Shown here piece by piece: positions 1-9,198 of a stretch of DNA of 64,000 bases. The translations under genes and the position numbers were made by a program. A model generated the notes under the pieces. That model was not told the origin of the DNA. It did not search any database and saw only the letters and a list, made by a program, of their open reading frames with translations. The first letter of the stretch is position 1. Each line of letters begins with the position of its first letter. Origin of the DNA: Citrobacter sp. wls619 (lineage in GTDB: Bacteria; Pseudomonadota; Gammaproteobacteria; Enterobacterales; Enterobacteriaceae); the NCBI RefSeq assembly GCF_005281345.1, contig NZ_SZXJ01000044.1, positions 117,285-181,284 on the forward strand, written 5' to 3'.

Positions 1-1138
1 AGAAGCGTGAGAGATCCTGGGTGATCAACGCGCGGTCTTCACGAATGCCGATCCCGGCGGGTTGATCGTTGATCAGCCAGCTGCCGATCAGCATATAGCT
101 GTCGCCAAACTTCGGTAGCTGATGGAACTGCTGCACGATCATACCCTCTTCACCGTACGGTCCTTCCACGGATTCGATGGTTTTACCGTTTTCGATAATG
201 GAAACGTTAGCCCCTTCACGCGAGAAGATCGGTTTCACGACGAATTTTTCCATCTGCGGATAGTCGTCTTCGGCGAAATATGCCGGTAGCAGATTCGGAT
301 GATCCGGGAACATTTCCCACAGCAGCGGCAACAACGCTTTGTTGGAGATAATGCTCTTCCAGGCCGGTTCCAGCCAGCGAACGCCAGCGTCTTCCAGCTT
401 GGTGGAGAACATTTCACGCAGCATAAACTCCCACGGATACAGCTTGAACAGGTTGGCGATCACCTGGTCCTGCATGTCCGTGAACTGACCTTTTTCACCG
501 AGTCCGATATCTTCGACATAGAGAAATTCAGTGGCAATTTCAGCCTCAGCCGCGCAATCCTGCAAATACTGGATCGTTCCACGATCTTCGACCGTATCGC
601 GACAGCAGGTCAGGTGTAGCAGTTGAAAACCGTACTGTTCACGCAGCTCAGTGAAACGTTCGATCAGTTTTTCCTGCAGGCTGTTGAACTGATCGCTGCC
701 TTCCGGCAGGTTGCCCGCATTAAGCTGATCTTCCAGCCAGATCCACTGGAAAAAAGCCGCTTCATATAATGAGGTTGGCGTATCTGCGTTGTTTTCTAAA
801 AGCTTAGGTTCACCCGCGCCATCCCACGCCAGATCGAGACGCGAGTAGAGCGACGGCTGCTGTGTCTGCCAGGACTGGCGGACGAAGCCCCAGGTATGTT
901 TTGGAATGCGAAACTTGGTCATCAGCTCATCGCTGTTGATGACCCTTTCCACCACTTTGAGGCACATTTGATGCAGCTCTGCGGTGACCTCTTCCAGTTT
1001 TTCAACCTGGGCCAGCGTGAGCTTGTAGTAGGCATCTTCACACCAGTACGGCTCGCCGTACATGGTGTGAAAGTTGAAACCGTATTCGGTGGCTTTGTCG
1101 CGCCAGTCCGGGCGCTCAACAATACTGACTCTTTCCAT
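1..1138 (-). CDS. ygiC: YgiC, glutathionylspermidine synthase-like ATP-grasp protein (3' end cut by window)
   Basis: The reading frame starts at the ATG complementary to 1136-1138 and runs without a stop to the window edge, giving 379 codons. The family is about 386 residues long, so only a few C-terminal residues are missing. The N-terminus reads [20 protein letters not shown], which matches the E. coli YgiC protein as I recall it. The family is homologous to the synthetase half of glutathionylspermidine synthetase and has a C-terminal ATP-grasp fold. Its physiological substrate is not established, and YgiC is not known to make glutathionylspermidine. It starts 5 bases after the ygiB stop, so the two are probably translated from one message that may extend from tolC. 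A full bifunctional homologue, gsp, lies at 46636-48498 in the same window. Confidence 0.93.
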   Translation of the reverse strand, partial: MERVSIVERPDWRDKATEYGFNFHTMYGEPYWCEDAYYKLTLAQVEKLEEVTAELHQMCLKVVERVINSDELMTKFRIPKHTWGFVRQSWQTQQPSLYSRLDLAWDGAGEPKLLENNADTPTSLYEAAFFQWIWLEDQLNAGNLPEGSDQFNSLQEKLIERFTELREQYGFQLLHLTCCRDTVEDRGTIQYLQDCAAEAEIATEFLYVEDIGLGEKGQFTDMQDQVIANLFKLYPWEFMLREMFSTKLEDAGVRWLEPAWKSIISNKALLPLLWEMFPDHPNLLPAYFAEDDYPQMEKFVVKPIFSREGANVSIIENGKTIESVEGPYGEEGMIVQQFHQLPKFGDSYMLIGSWLINDQPAGIGIREDRALITQDLSRF

Positions 1139-1143
1139 AGGGA

Positions 1144-1821
1144 TCAGCCACCCATCGAACGTGTCGTGGTGCCGCTGGCGCTACGTTGCATGGTGCTCTG
1201 TTTTGCCACCGACTCACCAAATCCGCCGCGCGTAACGGTAGACGTGGTGGCAGGTTTTGGTGCCATCGCGGTTTTCGGCACGGTCATGGTGCGGCCCGGT
1301 GTGGCGGCACCGTAGTTTTTACCGCCGGCATCGGTGTATTTGCCATATGCCGGGCTGGCCGGATTTTTCGAACTGAACAGCGGTTGTTGCGCGCCCATGC
1401 CGCCGCCCATCATCCGACCCATCATGTAACCCGCCATCAGCGGCATCCAGAAGCTACCACTGCTTTGATTCTGCGCTTGAGCCTGGCCTTCGCCCGTAGG
1501 CGCCATTCCTGCCTGGGCAGGTGCCTGCTGGCACTGACCTTCACCGAACTCGGCAATACAGTCTTCGCGCGTAGCGTATTTTGGCGCCGTGCGTTCAGCT
1601 TCTTTCAGTGCGTTGTTGAATGCGGTCGTACATTCAGCGCTTTTACCCGGATTCGCCGCAGAGCAGTCGTCCGCATTCTGATAAAGCGAAACCGTTTCGT
1701 CACTCTTTTCACAGCCTGCCAGCATAAAAACAGCGGTCACAGCCAGTGCGACAGGAGTCAGATGGCGTGCGCTCCAGCTTTTGCGGAACGACGCGTGATG
1801 TATAGATTTTGTCCGTTTCAT
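1144..1821 (-). CDS. ygiB: YgiB, putative lipoprotein of the DUF1190 family
   Basis: This 225-residue protein begins with a basic stretch, a hydrophobic segment (about residues 21-36) and a lipobox LAGC with Cys37, so it is probably lipidated. The mature part has scattered cysteines (for example in [14 protein letters not shown] and [12 protein letters not shown]). A Gly/Met-rich segment ([20 protein letters not shown]) could sit in or against a membrane. The Ser/Thr/Gly-rich C-terminus looks disordered. Length and sequence match YgiB (UPF0441) of E. coli. It lies between tolC and ygiC, as in E. coli, where the three are co-transcribed and ygiBC have been linked to TolC-related stress. The molecular function is unknown. 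Confidence 0.92.
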   Translation of the reverse strand: MKRTKSIHHASFRKSWSARHLTPVALAVTAVFMLAGCEKSDETVSLYQNADDCSAANPGKSAECTTAFNNALKEAERTAPKYATREDCIAEFGEGQCQQAPAQAGMAPTGEGQAQAQNQSSGSFWMPLMAGYMMGRMMGGGMGAQQPLFSSKNPASPAYGKYTDAGGKNYGAATPGRTMTVPKTAMAPKPATTSTVTRGGFGESVAKQSTMQRSASGTTTRSMGG

Positions 1822-1942
1822 TTATGTCTTCCAGGACCCAGTGGTAAATACTGCTCAGAATAGAGGATGGCTGGTCGAAATTGAAGCGGGAAGAGGCGAG
1901 AATGCGGGAGAAGGGGCGGATCTTTACGTTGTCTTACGTTCA

Positions 1943-1962
1943 GACGGGGCCGAAGCCCCGTC
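1943..1962 (-). terminator. Stable hairpin between tolC and ygiB, possible attenuator
   Basis: A perfect 8-bp inverted repeat, GACGGGGC and GCCCCGTC, encloses a TTCG tetraloop when read on the minus strand. It lies 7 bases past the tolC stop. It is not followed by a run of T, so it is more likely a message-stabilising hairpin or partial attenuator within a tolC-ygiBC transcript than a full intrinsic terminator. Confidence 0.6.
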
Positions 1963-1969
1963 ATCAACA

Positions 1970-3445
1970 TCAATTACGGAACGGGTTGTTGCCGTTACTG
2001 CTGCTGGTTGTACGTGCAGCTGCCGGTTTGACCGCCGGTGCCGCACTGTTCGCGGTATAACCATCTGCCGCGGCGTCTTGCTGGGTATTTTCCGGCGCAA
2101 CGGCGTCAGGCGCGGTGGAAATAGGTTTGCCCAGCGTATTGTTCAGCGCTACCAGATCCTGCTCGTTAAGCGTACCGAGCGCAGACTTGATGTTTAACTG
2201 GTTGATAAGATAAGTATAACGCGCATTTGCCAACTGCTGCTTAGCGTTGTACAGCGTGGTGGTGGCATCCAATACGTCCACGATGGTACGTGTACCGACA
2301 GAATAACCTGCTTCCATCGCGTCCAGTGAGCTTTGCGCAGAGACAACGGCTTGTTTGTACGCATTAATGCTACTGATAGACGCATTAATGTTGTTGAATG
2401 ATGAACGAACGGTCTGTACTACGCTGCGGTGCGCGCTTTCCAGTTGCTCGCTGGCGCCCACAAAGTTGTACTGCGCTTGTTTAACCTGCGAGTTAACCAT
2501 CCCGCCCTGGTACAGCGGCAGCGAGAAGTTCAGACCAATTTTGTTCTGGCCCTGGTTGCTGTCGTCATACTGAGAGGTGTTAGTTTTAGAACCACTGTAA
2601 GAGGTATCAGAAACACCAGTCGAGGCGGTTAAACCCAGCGTCGGCAGATGACCATCCTGCGCCAGACGAATTTGCTCACGCGCCAGATCCTGGCTTAAAC
2701 GTGCCTGCAATAACGTCAGGTTGCGGTTTTCTGCTTCTTTCAGCAGCGAATTCACTGCCTGCGGTTTGTTGGTTTTAAAACCATCCACATTCAGCGAGGC
2801 CAGTTCCGGGTAGTAATTGCCGGTGACCTGACGCAGCTGTTCAACGGCGTTGTCCAGATTGTTACGCGCGGTAACTTCGTTCGCTAACACGGTATCGTAC
2901 TGTGAACGGGCGTTCTGTACGTCAGTGATAGCAACCAGGCCAACGTTAAAACGCTGGGTCGTCTGATCTAACTGACGATAAACGGCGTCTTTTTGTGCCT
3001 GGGTATAAGAGAGCACGTCAATCGCGTTCAATACGTTAAAATAGGCCGTGGCGGTATTCAGGATCAGCGTTTGCTGATCGGTCTGATAGGTCACGTCCTG
3101 GATGCCTGCTGATTTTTCTTGCAGCGTCAGGGCACGCCATTTTGACATATCGAACAGAGTCTGAGTCAGGCTTAACGAAGCACTGGTCGCGTTGGAGTTG
3201 ACGCCGTTGGCATCACGAAAGCCATTGCTGTAGGTGTAATCGGCACCTAAGCCCAGTTGCGGCAGTAAAGGACTACGCGCTTCGTTAATTTTTTCGAATG
3301 CAGCATCGCGATCGGCGGCGGATTTACGCAATTCCGGGTTGCTCAGGCGTGCTTGCTGATAAACCTGCATCAGGTTTTCTGCCTGGCTCAGAGTACTGAA
3401 CCCCGACAGGCTCAGGCCGATAAGGATGGGGAGCAATTTCTTCAT
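1970..3445 (-). CDS. tolC: TolC, outer-membrane efflux and secretion channel
   Basis: TolC trimers form the outer-membrane beta-barrel and periplasmic alpha-helical tunnel used by AcrAB and other pumps and by type I secretion. I chose the ATG at 3445 because AAGGA lies six bases upstream of it, while it abuts the earlier in-frame ATG at 3451. The same start (MKKLLPILIG) is used in E. coli. The product is 491 residues with a signal peptide ending LSQA and mature start ENLMQVYQQA. The two structural repeats are visible, and the C-terminus ends NPFRN as in E. coli. Compared with my recollection of E. coli TolC, the segment SGSKTNTSQYDD is about three residues shorter, in a surface-exposed loop. 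Expression is probably driven by the region 3446-3650, which holds a mar/sox/rob box. Confidence 0.97.
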   Translation of the reverse strand: MKKLLPILIGLSLSGFSTLSQAENLMQVYQQARLSNPELRKSAADRDAAFEKINEARSPLLPQLGLGADYTYSNGFRDANGVNSNATSASLSLTQTLFDMSKWRALTLQEKSAGIQDVTYQTDQQTLILNTATAYFNVLNAIDVLSYTQAQKDAVYRQLDQTTQRFNVGLVAITDVQNARSQYDTVLANEVTARNNLDNAVEQLRQVTGNYYPELASLNVDGFKTNKPQAVNSLLKEAENRNLTLLQARLSQDLAREQIRLAQDGHLPTLGLTASTGVSDTSYSGSKTNTSQYDDSNQGQNKIGLNFSLPLYQGGMVNSQVKQAQYNFVGASEQLESAHRSVVQTVRSSFNNINASISSINAYKQAVVSAQSSLDAMEAGYSVGTRTIVDVLDATTTLYNAKQQLANARYTYLINQLNIKSALGTLNEQDLVALNNTLGKPISTAPDAVAPENTQQDAAADGYTANSAAPAVKPAAARTTSSSNGNNPFRN

Positions 3446-3530
3446 TTGCATTCCTTGTTGTGAAGCAGTATTTAGCGCTGATCAAATTGTAAAAATAATT
3501 GCTGATTCTAGCAGAATCCGCCACTTCAAA

Positions 3531-3550
3531 AAGTTGGCGTTACGTGCCAT
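3531..3550 (-). promoter_or_regulatory. Mar/sox/rob box of the tolC promoter
   Basis: Read on the minus strand the site is ATGGCACGTAACGCCAACTT. It matches the 20-base MarA/SoxS/Rob consensus (AYnGCACnnWnnRYYAAAYn, recalled) at every specified position except one. It lies about 85 bases upstream of the tolC start in the tolC orientation. In E. coli tolC is activated through such a box, so drug and redox stress probably raise tolC here as well. It lies on the nudF side of the divergent region and could also affect nudF. Confidence 0.72.
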
Positions 3551-3650
3551 ACGGCGTTAATTTGCATCAATTTAACACAAGGGCGCTCAAACAGCAGTCA
3601 AACGACCTTGAAATTCACACTTTAATCACTATTGGTACCAGGACAGCACA

Positions 3651-4283
3651 ATGCGTAAACCAGACAACTTGCCAATGACATTCACTAAAAATGATGTAGA
3701 AATTATTGCACGAGAAACACTATACCGCGGTTTTTTTTCACTGGATCTTTATCGCTTCCGTCATCGCCTGTTTAACGGTGGTATGAGTGGTGAAGTGAAG
3801 CGTGAAATTTTTGAGCGCGGACACGCGGCAGTCTTGCTACCCTTTGACCCTGAGCGGGATGAAGTTGTGCTGGTCGAACAGATCCGTATCGCGGCCTATG
3901 ACACCAGCGAAACGCCGTATCTGCTGGAAATGGTAGCCGGAATGATCGAAGAAGGTGAAACCGTTGAAGATGTGGCTCGCCGTGAAGCAATGGAAGAAGC
4001 CGGACTGGATGTGAAGCGGACTAAGCCCGTGCTGAGCTATCTGGCAAGTCCGGGGGGCACCAGTGAGCGCCTGTCTATTTTGGTAGGTGAAGTGGACGCT
4101 TCGACCGCAAATGGTATCCACGGTCTGGCGGATGAAAACGAAGATATTCGTGTTCATGTGGTGAGTCGGGAACAGGCTTATCAATGGGTAGAAGAGGGGA
4201 TAATCGACAACGCGGCTTCTGTCATCGCCTTGCAATGGTTACAGCTGCACTATCAAGAGTTAAAAACTGAGTGGAAAAAATGA
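3651..4283 (+). CDS. nudF: NudF, ADP-ribose pyrophosphatase (Nudix hydrolase)
   Basis: NudF hydrolyses ADP-ribose to AMP and ribose 5-phosphate in the cytoplasm. The 210-residue product carries a full Nudix box at about residues 97-119: glycine at the start, then REAMEEAG with the metal-binding glutamates. The sequence around it ([20 protein letters not shown]) is nearly the E. coli one. The start [11 protein letters not shown] corresponds to the E. coli start and has AGGAC a short distance upstream. It is the first gene of the nudF-yqiB-cpdA-yqiA unit and its stop overlaps yqiB in an ATGA, so the two are translationally coupled. Confidence 0.96.
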   Translation: MRKPDNLPMTFTKNDVEIIARETLYRGFFSLDLYRFRHRLFNGGMSGEVKREIFERGHAAVLLPFDPERDEVVLVEQIRIAAYDTSETPYLLEMVAGMIEEGETVEDVARREAMEEAGLDVKRTKPVLSYLASPGGTSERLSILVGEVDASTANGIHGLADENEDIRVHVVSREQAYQWVEEGIIDNAASVIALQWLQLHYQELKTEWKK

Positions 4284-4702
4284 AGCGTTACACACCTGAC
4301 TTCCCTGAAATGATGCGCCTGTGCGAAACCAATTTTTCGCAGTTGCGCCGCCTGTTGCCACGCAATGATGCAGCCGGTGAAACAGTGAGCTATCAGGTTG
4401 CAAACGCACAATATCGATTAACGATTATTGAATCGACCCGATACACTACGCTTGTCGCGATCGAACAGACGGCACCAGCGGTTACCTACTGGAGCCTGCC
4501 GTCGCTGACTGTGCGTCTGTATCATGATGCGAGGGTGGCTGAAGTGTGTTCAAGTCAGCAGATCTTTCGCTTCAAAGCGCGGTATGATTATCCAAATAAA
4601 AAGTTGCATCAACGCGACGAAAAGCATCAAATTAATCAGTTTTTGGCCGACTGGTTACGGTACTGTTTAGCACATGGAGCGATGGCGATTCCGGTTTATT
4701 AG
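4280..4702 (+). CDS. yqiB: YqiB, DUF1249 protein of unknown function
   Basis: This 140-residue cytoplasmic protein starts at the ATG overlapping the nudF stop (ATGA). The reading frame is open a few codons further upstream from a GTG at 4271, but the ATG start [12 protein letters not shown] is the family's start. It has no signal peptide or membrane segment. The central part ([19 protein letters not shown]) and the end [11 protein letters not shown] are nearly identical to E. coli YqiB as I recall it. No function is established. Conservation of its place between nudF and cpdA suggests co-expression with nucleotide-metabolism enzymes, which is only inference. Confidence 0.93.
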   Translation: MKRYTPDFPEMMRLCETNFSQLRRLLPRNDAAGETVSYQVANAQYRLTIIESTRYTTLVAIEQTAPAVTYWSLPSLTVRLYHDARVAEVCSSQQIFRFKARYDYPNKKLHQRDEKHQINQFLADWLRYCLAHGAMAIPVY

Positions 4703-4726
4703 CGTCGTGAAACCTAAGGACACCAT

Positions 4727-5554
4727 TTGGAAAGCCTGTTAACCCTTCCTTTGGCTGGTGAGGCCAGAGTCAGGATCTTACAAATTACAGACACTCACCT
4801 GTTTGCCGAAAAGCATGAAACCTTACTGGGTGTGAACACCTGGGATAGCTACCAGTGCGTACTGGATGCAATACATGCAGAGTCGCCAGAGTACGATCTC
4901 ATCGTCGCGACTGGGGATTTGGCGCAGGATCAATCCGCTGCGGCTTATCAGCATTTTGCTGAGGGCATCGCAAGTTTTCGTGCGCCCTGCGTTTGGTTAC
5001 CCGGTAATCACGATTTTCAGCCAGCGATGTACAGCGCGCTTCAGGATGCGGGTATTTCCCCGGCCAAACGCGTTTTCATTGGCGAACAGTGGCAAATCTT
5101 GTTGCTGGACAGCCAGGTTTTTGGCGTTCCTCACGGTGAGTTAAGCGAATTTCAGCTTGAGTGGCTGGAGCGTAAACTTGCCGATGCGCCTGAACGTAAT
5201 ACGTTGCTGCTTCTGCATCATCATCCTTTGCCTGCGGGCTGCAGTTGGCTCGATCAACACAGTCTGCGTAATGCGGCGGAGCTCGACAACGTGCTGGCGA
5301 ACTATCCGCGCGTGAAGTATCTGCTCTGCGGGCATATTCATCAGGAGCTGGATCTCGACTGGAACGGCCGCCGACTGCTGGCGACACCGTCGACCTGCGT
5401 GCAGTTTAAACCGCACTGTTCCAACTTCACATTGGATACCATCAGCCCCGGCTGGCGGACGCTGGAGCTTTTTGCCGACGGGACGTTGCAGACTCAGGTA
5501 CGTCGTCTGCAGGGTAATCGGTTCCACCCTGACACCGCTTCAGAAGGCTACTGA
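4727..5554 (+). CDS. cpdA: CpdA, 3',5'-cyclic AMP phosphodiesterase
   Basis: CpdA hydrolyses cAMP to AMP and so tunes CRP-cAMP signalling. The 275-residue protein is a class III phosphodiesterase of the calcineurin-like metallophosphatase fold. Its metal-binding blocks appear in order: D22 and H24 in [30 protein letters not shown] and CGHIHQ. The start is a TTG codon at 4727. The same TTG start ([20 protein letters not shown]) is used by E. coli cpdA, and AAGGA lies upstream. The stop overlaps the yqiA start (TGATG), so expression is coupled. Confidence 0.96.
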   Translation: MESLLTLPLAGEARVRILQITDTHLFAEKHETLLGVNTWDSYQCVLDAIHAESPEYDLIVATGDLAQDQSAAAYQHFAEGIASFRAPCVWLPGNHDFQPAMYSALQDAGISPAKRVFIGEQWQILLLDSQVFGVPHGELSEFQLEWLERKLADAPERNTLLLLHHHPLPAGCSWLDQHSLRNAAELDNVLANYPRVKYLLCGHIHQELDLDWNGRRLLATPSTCVQFKPHCSNFTLDTISPGWRTLELFADGTLQTQVRRLQGNRFHPDTASEGY

Positions 5555-6135
5555 TGTCTACGCTTCTTTACCTTCACGGATTTAATAGTTCTCCTCGTTC
5601 GGCGAAGGCATGTCTGCTAAAAAACTGGCTGGCGGAGCACCATCCGCACGTTGAGATGATTGTACCGCAGTTACCGCCGTATCCAGCCCAGGCGGCAGAG
5701 ATGCTGGAGTCAATTATCCTTGAACATGGCGGCGAGTCGCTGGGGATTGTCGGCTCCTCATTAGGCGGTTATTACGCCACCTGGCTGTCGCAATGTTTTA
5801 TGCTGCCAGCGGTGGTGGTGAACCCTGCCGTACGGCCTTATGAACTGCTGGTCGACTATCTCGGTCAAAACGAGAACCCCTACACGGGGCAGCAATATGT
5901 GCTAGAGTCACGCCATATTTACGATCTTAAAGTCATGCAGATTGACCCGCTGGAAGCGCCGGATTTGATTTGGCTGCTTCAACAAACGGGCGATGAAGTG
6001 CTGGACTACCGCCAGGCGGTGGCGTATTACGCCTCCTGCCGTCAGACAGTTATTGAGGGCGGAAACCACGCATTCACGGGCTTCGAAGATTATTTCAACC
6101 CGATTGTCGATTTCCTTGGACTGCACAGTTTCTGA
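5554..6135 (+). CDS. yqiA: YqiA, alpha/beta-hydrolase esterase (UPF0227)
   Basis: This 193-residue alpha/beta hydrolase carries the nucleophile elbow GSSLGG with the catalytic serine in the middle. The N-terminal [15 protein letters not shown] holds the oxyanion-hole HG. A candidate catalytic Asp lies in TGDEVLDY and a candidate His in GGNHAFTGF. Family members show esterase activity on short acyl substrates; the natural substrate is unknown. The start overlaps the cpdA stop by one base, making it the last gene of the four-gene unit. parE begins 28 bases downstream and may be partly co-transcribed. Confidence 0.94.
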   Translation: MSTLLYLHGFNSSPRSAKACLLKNWLAEHHPHVEMIVPQLPPYPAQAAEMLESIILEHGGESLGIVGSSLGGYYATWLSQCFMLPAVVVNPAVRPYELLVDYLGQNENPYTGQQYVLESRHIYDLKVMQIDPLEAPDLIWLLQQTGDEVLDYRQAVAYYASCRQTVIEGGNHAFTGFEDYFNPIVDFLGLHSF

Positions 6136-6163
6136 CGATCAATTCGAATTGCTAATTTAAACC

Positions 6164-8056
6164 ATGACGCAAACTTATAACGCTGATGCCATTGAGGTAC
6201 TCACTGGGCTTGAGCCGGTACGCCGTCGCCCTGGGATGTACACTGACACGACCCGTCCTAACCATCTTGGGCAGGAAGTGATTGATAACAGTGTGGATGA
6301 AGCACTGGCTGGCCACGCGAAACGCGTGGATGTGATCTTACATGCCGATCAATCGCTGGAAGTCATTGACGACGGACGCGGCATGCCGGTGGATATTCAC
6401 CCAGAAGAAGGCGTTCCTGCGGTCGAGCTGATCCTCTGTCGCCTGCATGCAGGCGGTAAGTTTTCCAATAAGAACTACCAGTTTTCAGGCGGTTTACACG
6501 GGGTGGGTATCTCCGTGGTCAACGCGCTTTCAAAACGTGTAGAAGTGAACGTGCGTCGCGATGGTCAGGTCTACAACATCGCGTTTGAAAACGGTGACAA
6601 AGTGCAGGATCTGCAGGTGGTCGGTACTTGCGGTAAACGCAATACCGGTACCAGCGTGCACTTCTGGCCGGATGAAACCTTCTTTGACAGCCCACGTTTC
6701 TCTGTTTCTCGCTTAACGCACGTACTGAAAGCCAAAGCGGTACTGTGCCCGGGCGTAGAAATTACCTTTAAAGATGAAGTTAACAACAGCGAGCAGCGCT
6801 GGTGCTACCAGGACGGTCTGAATGACTACCTGAGCGAAGCGGTGAATGGCCTGCCGACGCTGCCGGAAAAACCGTTTATCGGTAATTTTAGCGGTGAGAC
6901 GGAAACTGTTGACTGGGCGCTGCTGTGGCTGCCGGAAGGCGGTGAGTTGCTGACTGAAAGTTATGTCAACCTGATCCCTACTATGCAGGGCGGTACGCAT
7001 GTTAACGGCCTGCGTCAGGGACTGCTGGACGCGATGCGCGAGTTCTGCGAGTACCGCAATATTCTGCCGCGTGGCGTGAAGTTGTCGGCAGAAGATATCT
7101 GGGATCGTTGCGCCTATGTGCTGTCGGTAAAAATGCAGGATCCACAGTTTGCCGGACAGACCAAAGAGCGCCTCTCTTCGCGTCAGTGTGCGGCATTCGT
7201 TTCTGGCGTGGTGAAAGATGCCTTTAGCCTGTGGCTGAACCAGAATGTGCAGTCTGCCGAGCTGCTGGCAGAAATGGCGATTTCCAGCGCGCAACGTCGT
7301 TTGCGTGCGGCGAAAAAAGTGGTCCGCAAAAAGCTGACCAGCGGTCCGGCTCTACCAGGGAAACTGGCGGACTGTACCGCACAGGATCTCAATCGCACCG
7401 AACTGTTCCTCGTCGAAGGTGACTCGGCGGGCGGATCGGCCAAACAGGCACGCGATCGTGAATACCAGGCGATCATGCCGCTGAAAGGTAAGATCCTCAA
7501 CACCTGGGAAGTCTCTTCTGATGAAGTGCTGGCCTCGCAGGAAGTGCACGATATTTCGGTGGCGATCGGTATCGATCCGGACAGCGATGATCTGAGCCAA
7601 CTGCGCTATGGCAAGATCTGTATTCTGGCTGATGCGGACTCCGATGGTCTGCACATCGCGACGCTGCTGTGCGCGCTGTTTGTGAAACACTTCCGTACGC
7701 TGGTGAAACACGGTCACGTCTATGTGGCGCTGCCGCCGTTGTACCGTATCGATCTCGGCAAAGAGGTGTATTACGCGTTGACAGAAGAAGAAAAAGCGGG
7801 CGTGCTGGAGCAGTTAAAGCGCAAGAAAGGGAAACCGAACGTACAACGCTTTAAAGGTCTGGGTGAAATGAACCCGATGCAACTTCGTGAAACTACGCTG
7901 GATCCGAACACCCGTCGCCTGGTGCAGCTCATTATCGATGATGAAGACGATCAGCGTACCAACGCAATGATGGATATGCTGCTGGCCAAGAAGCGTTCTG
8001 AAGATCGTCGAAACTGGTTGCAGGAGAAAGGCGACCTGGCGGATCTCGAAGGGTAA
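6164..8056 (+). CDS. parE: ParE, DNA topoisomerase IV subunit B
   Basis: ParE is the ATPase subunit of topoisomerase IV, which decatenates daughter chromosomes with ParC. The 630-residue protein has the GHKL ATPase domain (EVIDNSVDEALAG, DDGRGMPV and GGLHGVGISVVN), the transducer domain, and the TOPRIM domain (LVEGDSAGGSAKQ with the EGDS motif, and ILADADSDGLH with the DxD metal site). The C-terminus GLGEMNPMQLRETTLDP is the family signature. No strong Shine-Dalgarno precedes the ATG, but the start MTQTYNADAIEVL is the family's. The quinolone region (EGDSAGGSAKQARDRE and following) shows no change from E. coli that I recognise. parC lies at 12842-15100 on the same strand. Confidence 0.98.
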   Translation: MTQTYNADAIEVLTGLEPVRRRPGMYTDTTRPNHLGQEVIDNSVDEALAGHAKRVDVILHADQSLEVIDDGRGMPVDIHPEEGVPAVELILCRLHAGGKFSNKNYQFSGGLHGVGISVVNALSKRVEVNVRRDGQVYNIAFENGDKVQDLQVVGTCGKRNTGTSVHFWPDETFFDSPRFSVSRLTHVLKAKAVLCPGVEITFKDEVNNSEQRWCYQDGLNDYLSEAVNGLPTLPEKPFIGNFSGETETVDWALLWLPEGGELLTESYVNLIPTMQGGTHVNGLRQGLLDAMREFCEYRNILPRGVKLSAEDIWDRCAYVLSVKMQDPQFAGQTKERLSSRQCAAFVSGVVKDAFSLWLNQNVQSAELLAEMAISSAQRRLRAAKKVVRKKLTSGPALPGKLADCTAQDLNRTELFLVEGDSAGGSAKQARDREYQAIMPLKGKILNTWEVSSDEVLASQEVHDISVAIGIDPDSDDLSQLRYGKICILADADSDGLHIATLLCALFVKHFRTLVKHGHVYVALPPLYRIDLGKEVYYALTEEEKAGVLEQLKRKKGKPNVQRFKGLGEMNPMQLRETTLDPNTRRLVQLIIDDEDDQRTNAMMDMLLAKKRSEDRRNWLQEKGDLADLEG

Positions 8057-8064
8057 TTGCATGT

Positions 8065-8160
8065 AGAAAAGCCGGAGACGGGTATAAAATGCCTTATCCG
8101 GCTCTCATCTGACGAAGCGATTTATGCCGGATAGCTAAGCGTCACCCGGCAAATCGACAA
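8065..8160. repeat. REP-like palindromic pair between parE and ygiN
   Basis: Two imperfect palindromes fill the gap between the convergent parE and ygiN genes. The first pairs GCCGGA (8071-8076) with TCCGGC (8097-8102). The second pairs TGCCGG (8125-8130) with CCGGCA (8146-8151). Composition and the convergent position are typical of enterobacterial REP/BIME elements, which can act as message 3'-end stabilisers and gyrase or IHF sites. It probably also serves as a shared transcript end. Confidence 0.65.
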
Positions 8161-8162
8161 TC

Positions 8163-8477
8163 TTAAATACCCGACTCCAGAATACGAATATTCATGTCCA
8201 GCACGTCACCTTTCACGGCTTCGCTGTAGGCTTTCATATGCGGGGTCTGCAAATGCGCTTCAAGATGCGCGATGCTTTCCCACTGTTCAACCATCACGAT
8301 TGAATCTGGTGCTGTGGTCTGAAAACTCACACCCGCAGCATGATCCACCATCGGCGCATAGCCGTGGCAGCCTTCTTCCTTCAGTACGGTCGGAACGATT
8401 TTAGCAAACTGATCCAGTACCGCCTGGCGGTGATGTTGACCTGGACGTGTACGGATTTCTGCAATAACGGTAAGCAT
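8163..8477 (-). CDS. ygiN: YgiN, quinol monooxygenase (ABM family)
   Basis: YgiN belongs to the antibiotic-biosynthesis monooxygenase (ABM) family of small dimeric ferredoxin-like enzymes. The E. coli protein oxidises menadiol to menadione. The 104-residue product MLTVIAEIRTRPGQHHRQ is full length, and the family block MVEQWESIAHLEAHLQTPHM is present. AGGAG precedes the ATG at a normal spacing. It follows mdaB by 30 bases on the same strand, so the two probably form an operon in which MdaB reduces quinones and YgiN reoxidises the quinols, a proposed quinone redox cycle. Confidence 0.95.
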   Translation of the reverse strand: MLTVIAEIRTRPGQHHRQAVLDQFAKIVPTVLKEEGCHGYAPMVDHAAGVSFQTTAPDSIVMVEQWESIAHLEAHLQTPHMKAYSEAVKGDVLDMNIRILESGI

Positions 8478-8507
8478 GGTTAACTCCTTCTAATTCCAGG
8501 TGACTAG

Positions 8508-9089
8508 TTAACCAAAAATCTCGGTCAGATGCTTGCGATATTCTGCGATATAACGCGGAACATCTGGCATTTTAATCACGTCATTGGTGATAAAGGTCGG
8601 CAGCGCTTCCATTCCCAGGAACTGATTTGCTTTATGGAACGGCAGATACACGCCATCAACGCCAACGCCATGGAAGAACTGGTCTTTTTCAGTGAAGGCT
8701 TCCATTGGTGCGTTCCAGGTCAGAGACAACATGTATTTTTTGCCCTGAATCAGCCCGCCGGAACCGTATTTTTTAGAGGCATCTGAACGTGTACGGCCAT
8801 CGCTGGCGTACAGCGTACCGTGACCTGCGGTAAACACGTCATCGATGTATTTTTTCACCGTCCACGGTGCACCCATCCACCAGCCAGGCATTTGCCAGAT
8901 AACCGCATCGGCCCAGACGAAATTCTGCACTTCTGTTTGTACGTCATAATCGCTGTCTGCCCGTACGACTTTAACATCATGCCCGAGGTCGCGCAGGATA
9001 CCGTCCGCGACCTCGGTCAGGGTGTCATTCAGTTGACCATTAGAATGGCCGAATTTTTTCGCACCATTGATAATCAGAATGTTGCTCAT
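8508..9089 (-). CDS. mdaB: MdaB, NADPH:quinone reductase
   Basis: MdaB is a flavodoxin-fold, FAD-dependent quinone reductase that uses NADPH for two-electron reduction of quinones. The 193-residue product begins MSNILIINGAKKFGHSNGQL, the usual flavodoxin-like strand and phosphate loop. It contains the conserved MPGWWMGAPWTVKKYIDDVF block that lines the flavin and active site. A GAGGAC Shine-Dalgarno precedes the ATG. It is the first gene of the mdaB-ygiN pair. In E. coli ygiZ lies between qseC and mdaB; here the gap to qseC is only 109 bases and ygiZ is absent. Confidence 0.95.
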   Translation of the reverse strand: MSNILIINGAKKFGHSNGQLNDTLTEVADGILRDLGHDVKVVRADSDYDVQTEVQNFVWADAVIWQMPGWWMGAPWTVKKYIDDVFTAGHGTLYASDGRTRSDASKKYGSGGLIQGKKYMLSLTWNAPMEAFTEKDQFFHGVGVDGVYLPFHKANQFLGMEALPTFITNDVIKMPDVPRYIAEYRKHLTEIFG

Positions 9090-9198
9090 TTTGTGTCCTC
9101 AAGGAAATACGTTTGAGGATGAGTGTACTCCCACCAGTGGTGCGGTGAAATTAGCAAAATGTGCAAAGTCTTTTGCATTATTAGCAATAATGCGGTCT

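Noticed and set aside
4271..4279. GTG start for yqiB three codons upstream
   Set aside because: The ATG at 4280 overlaps the nudF stop in a classic ATGA and gives the family N-terminus [10 protein letters not shown].
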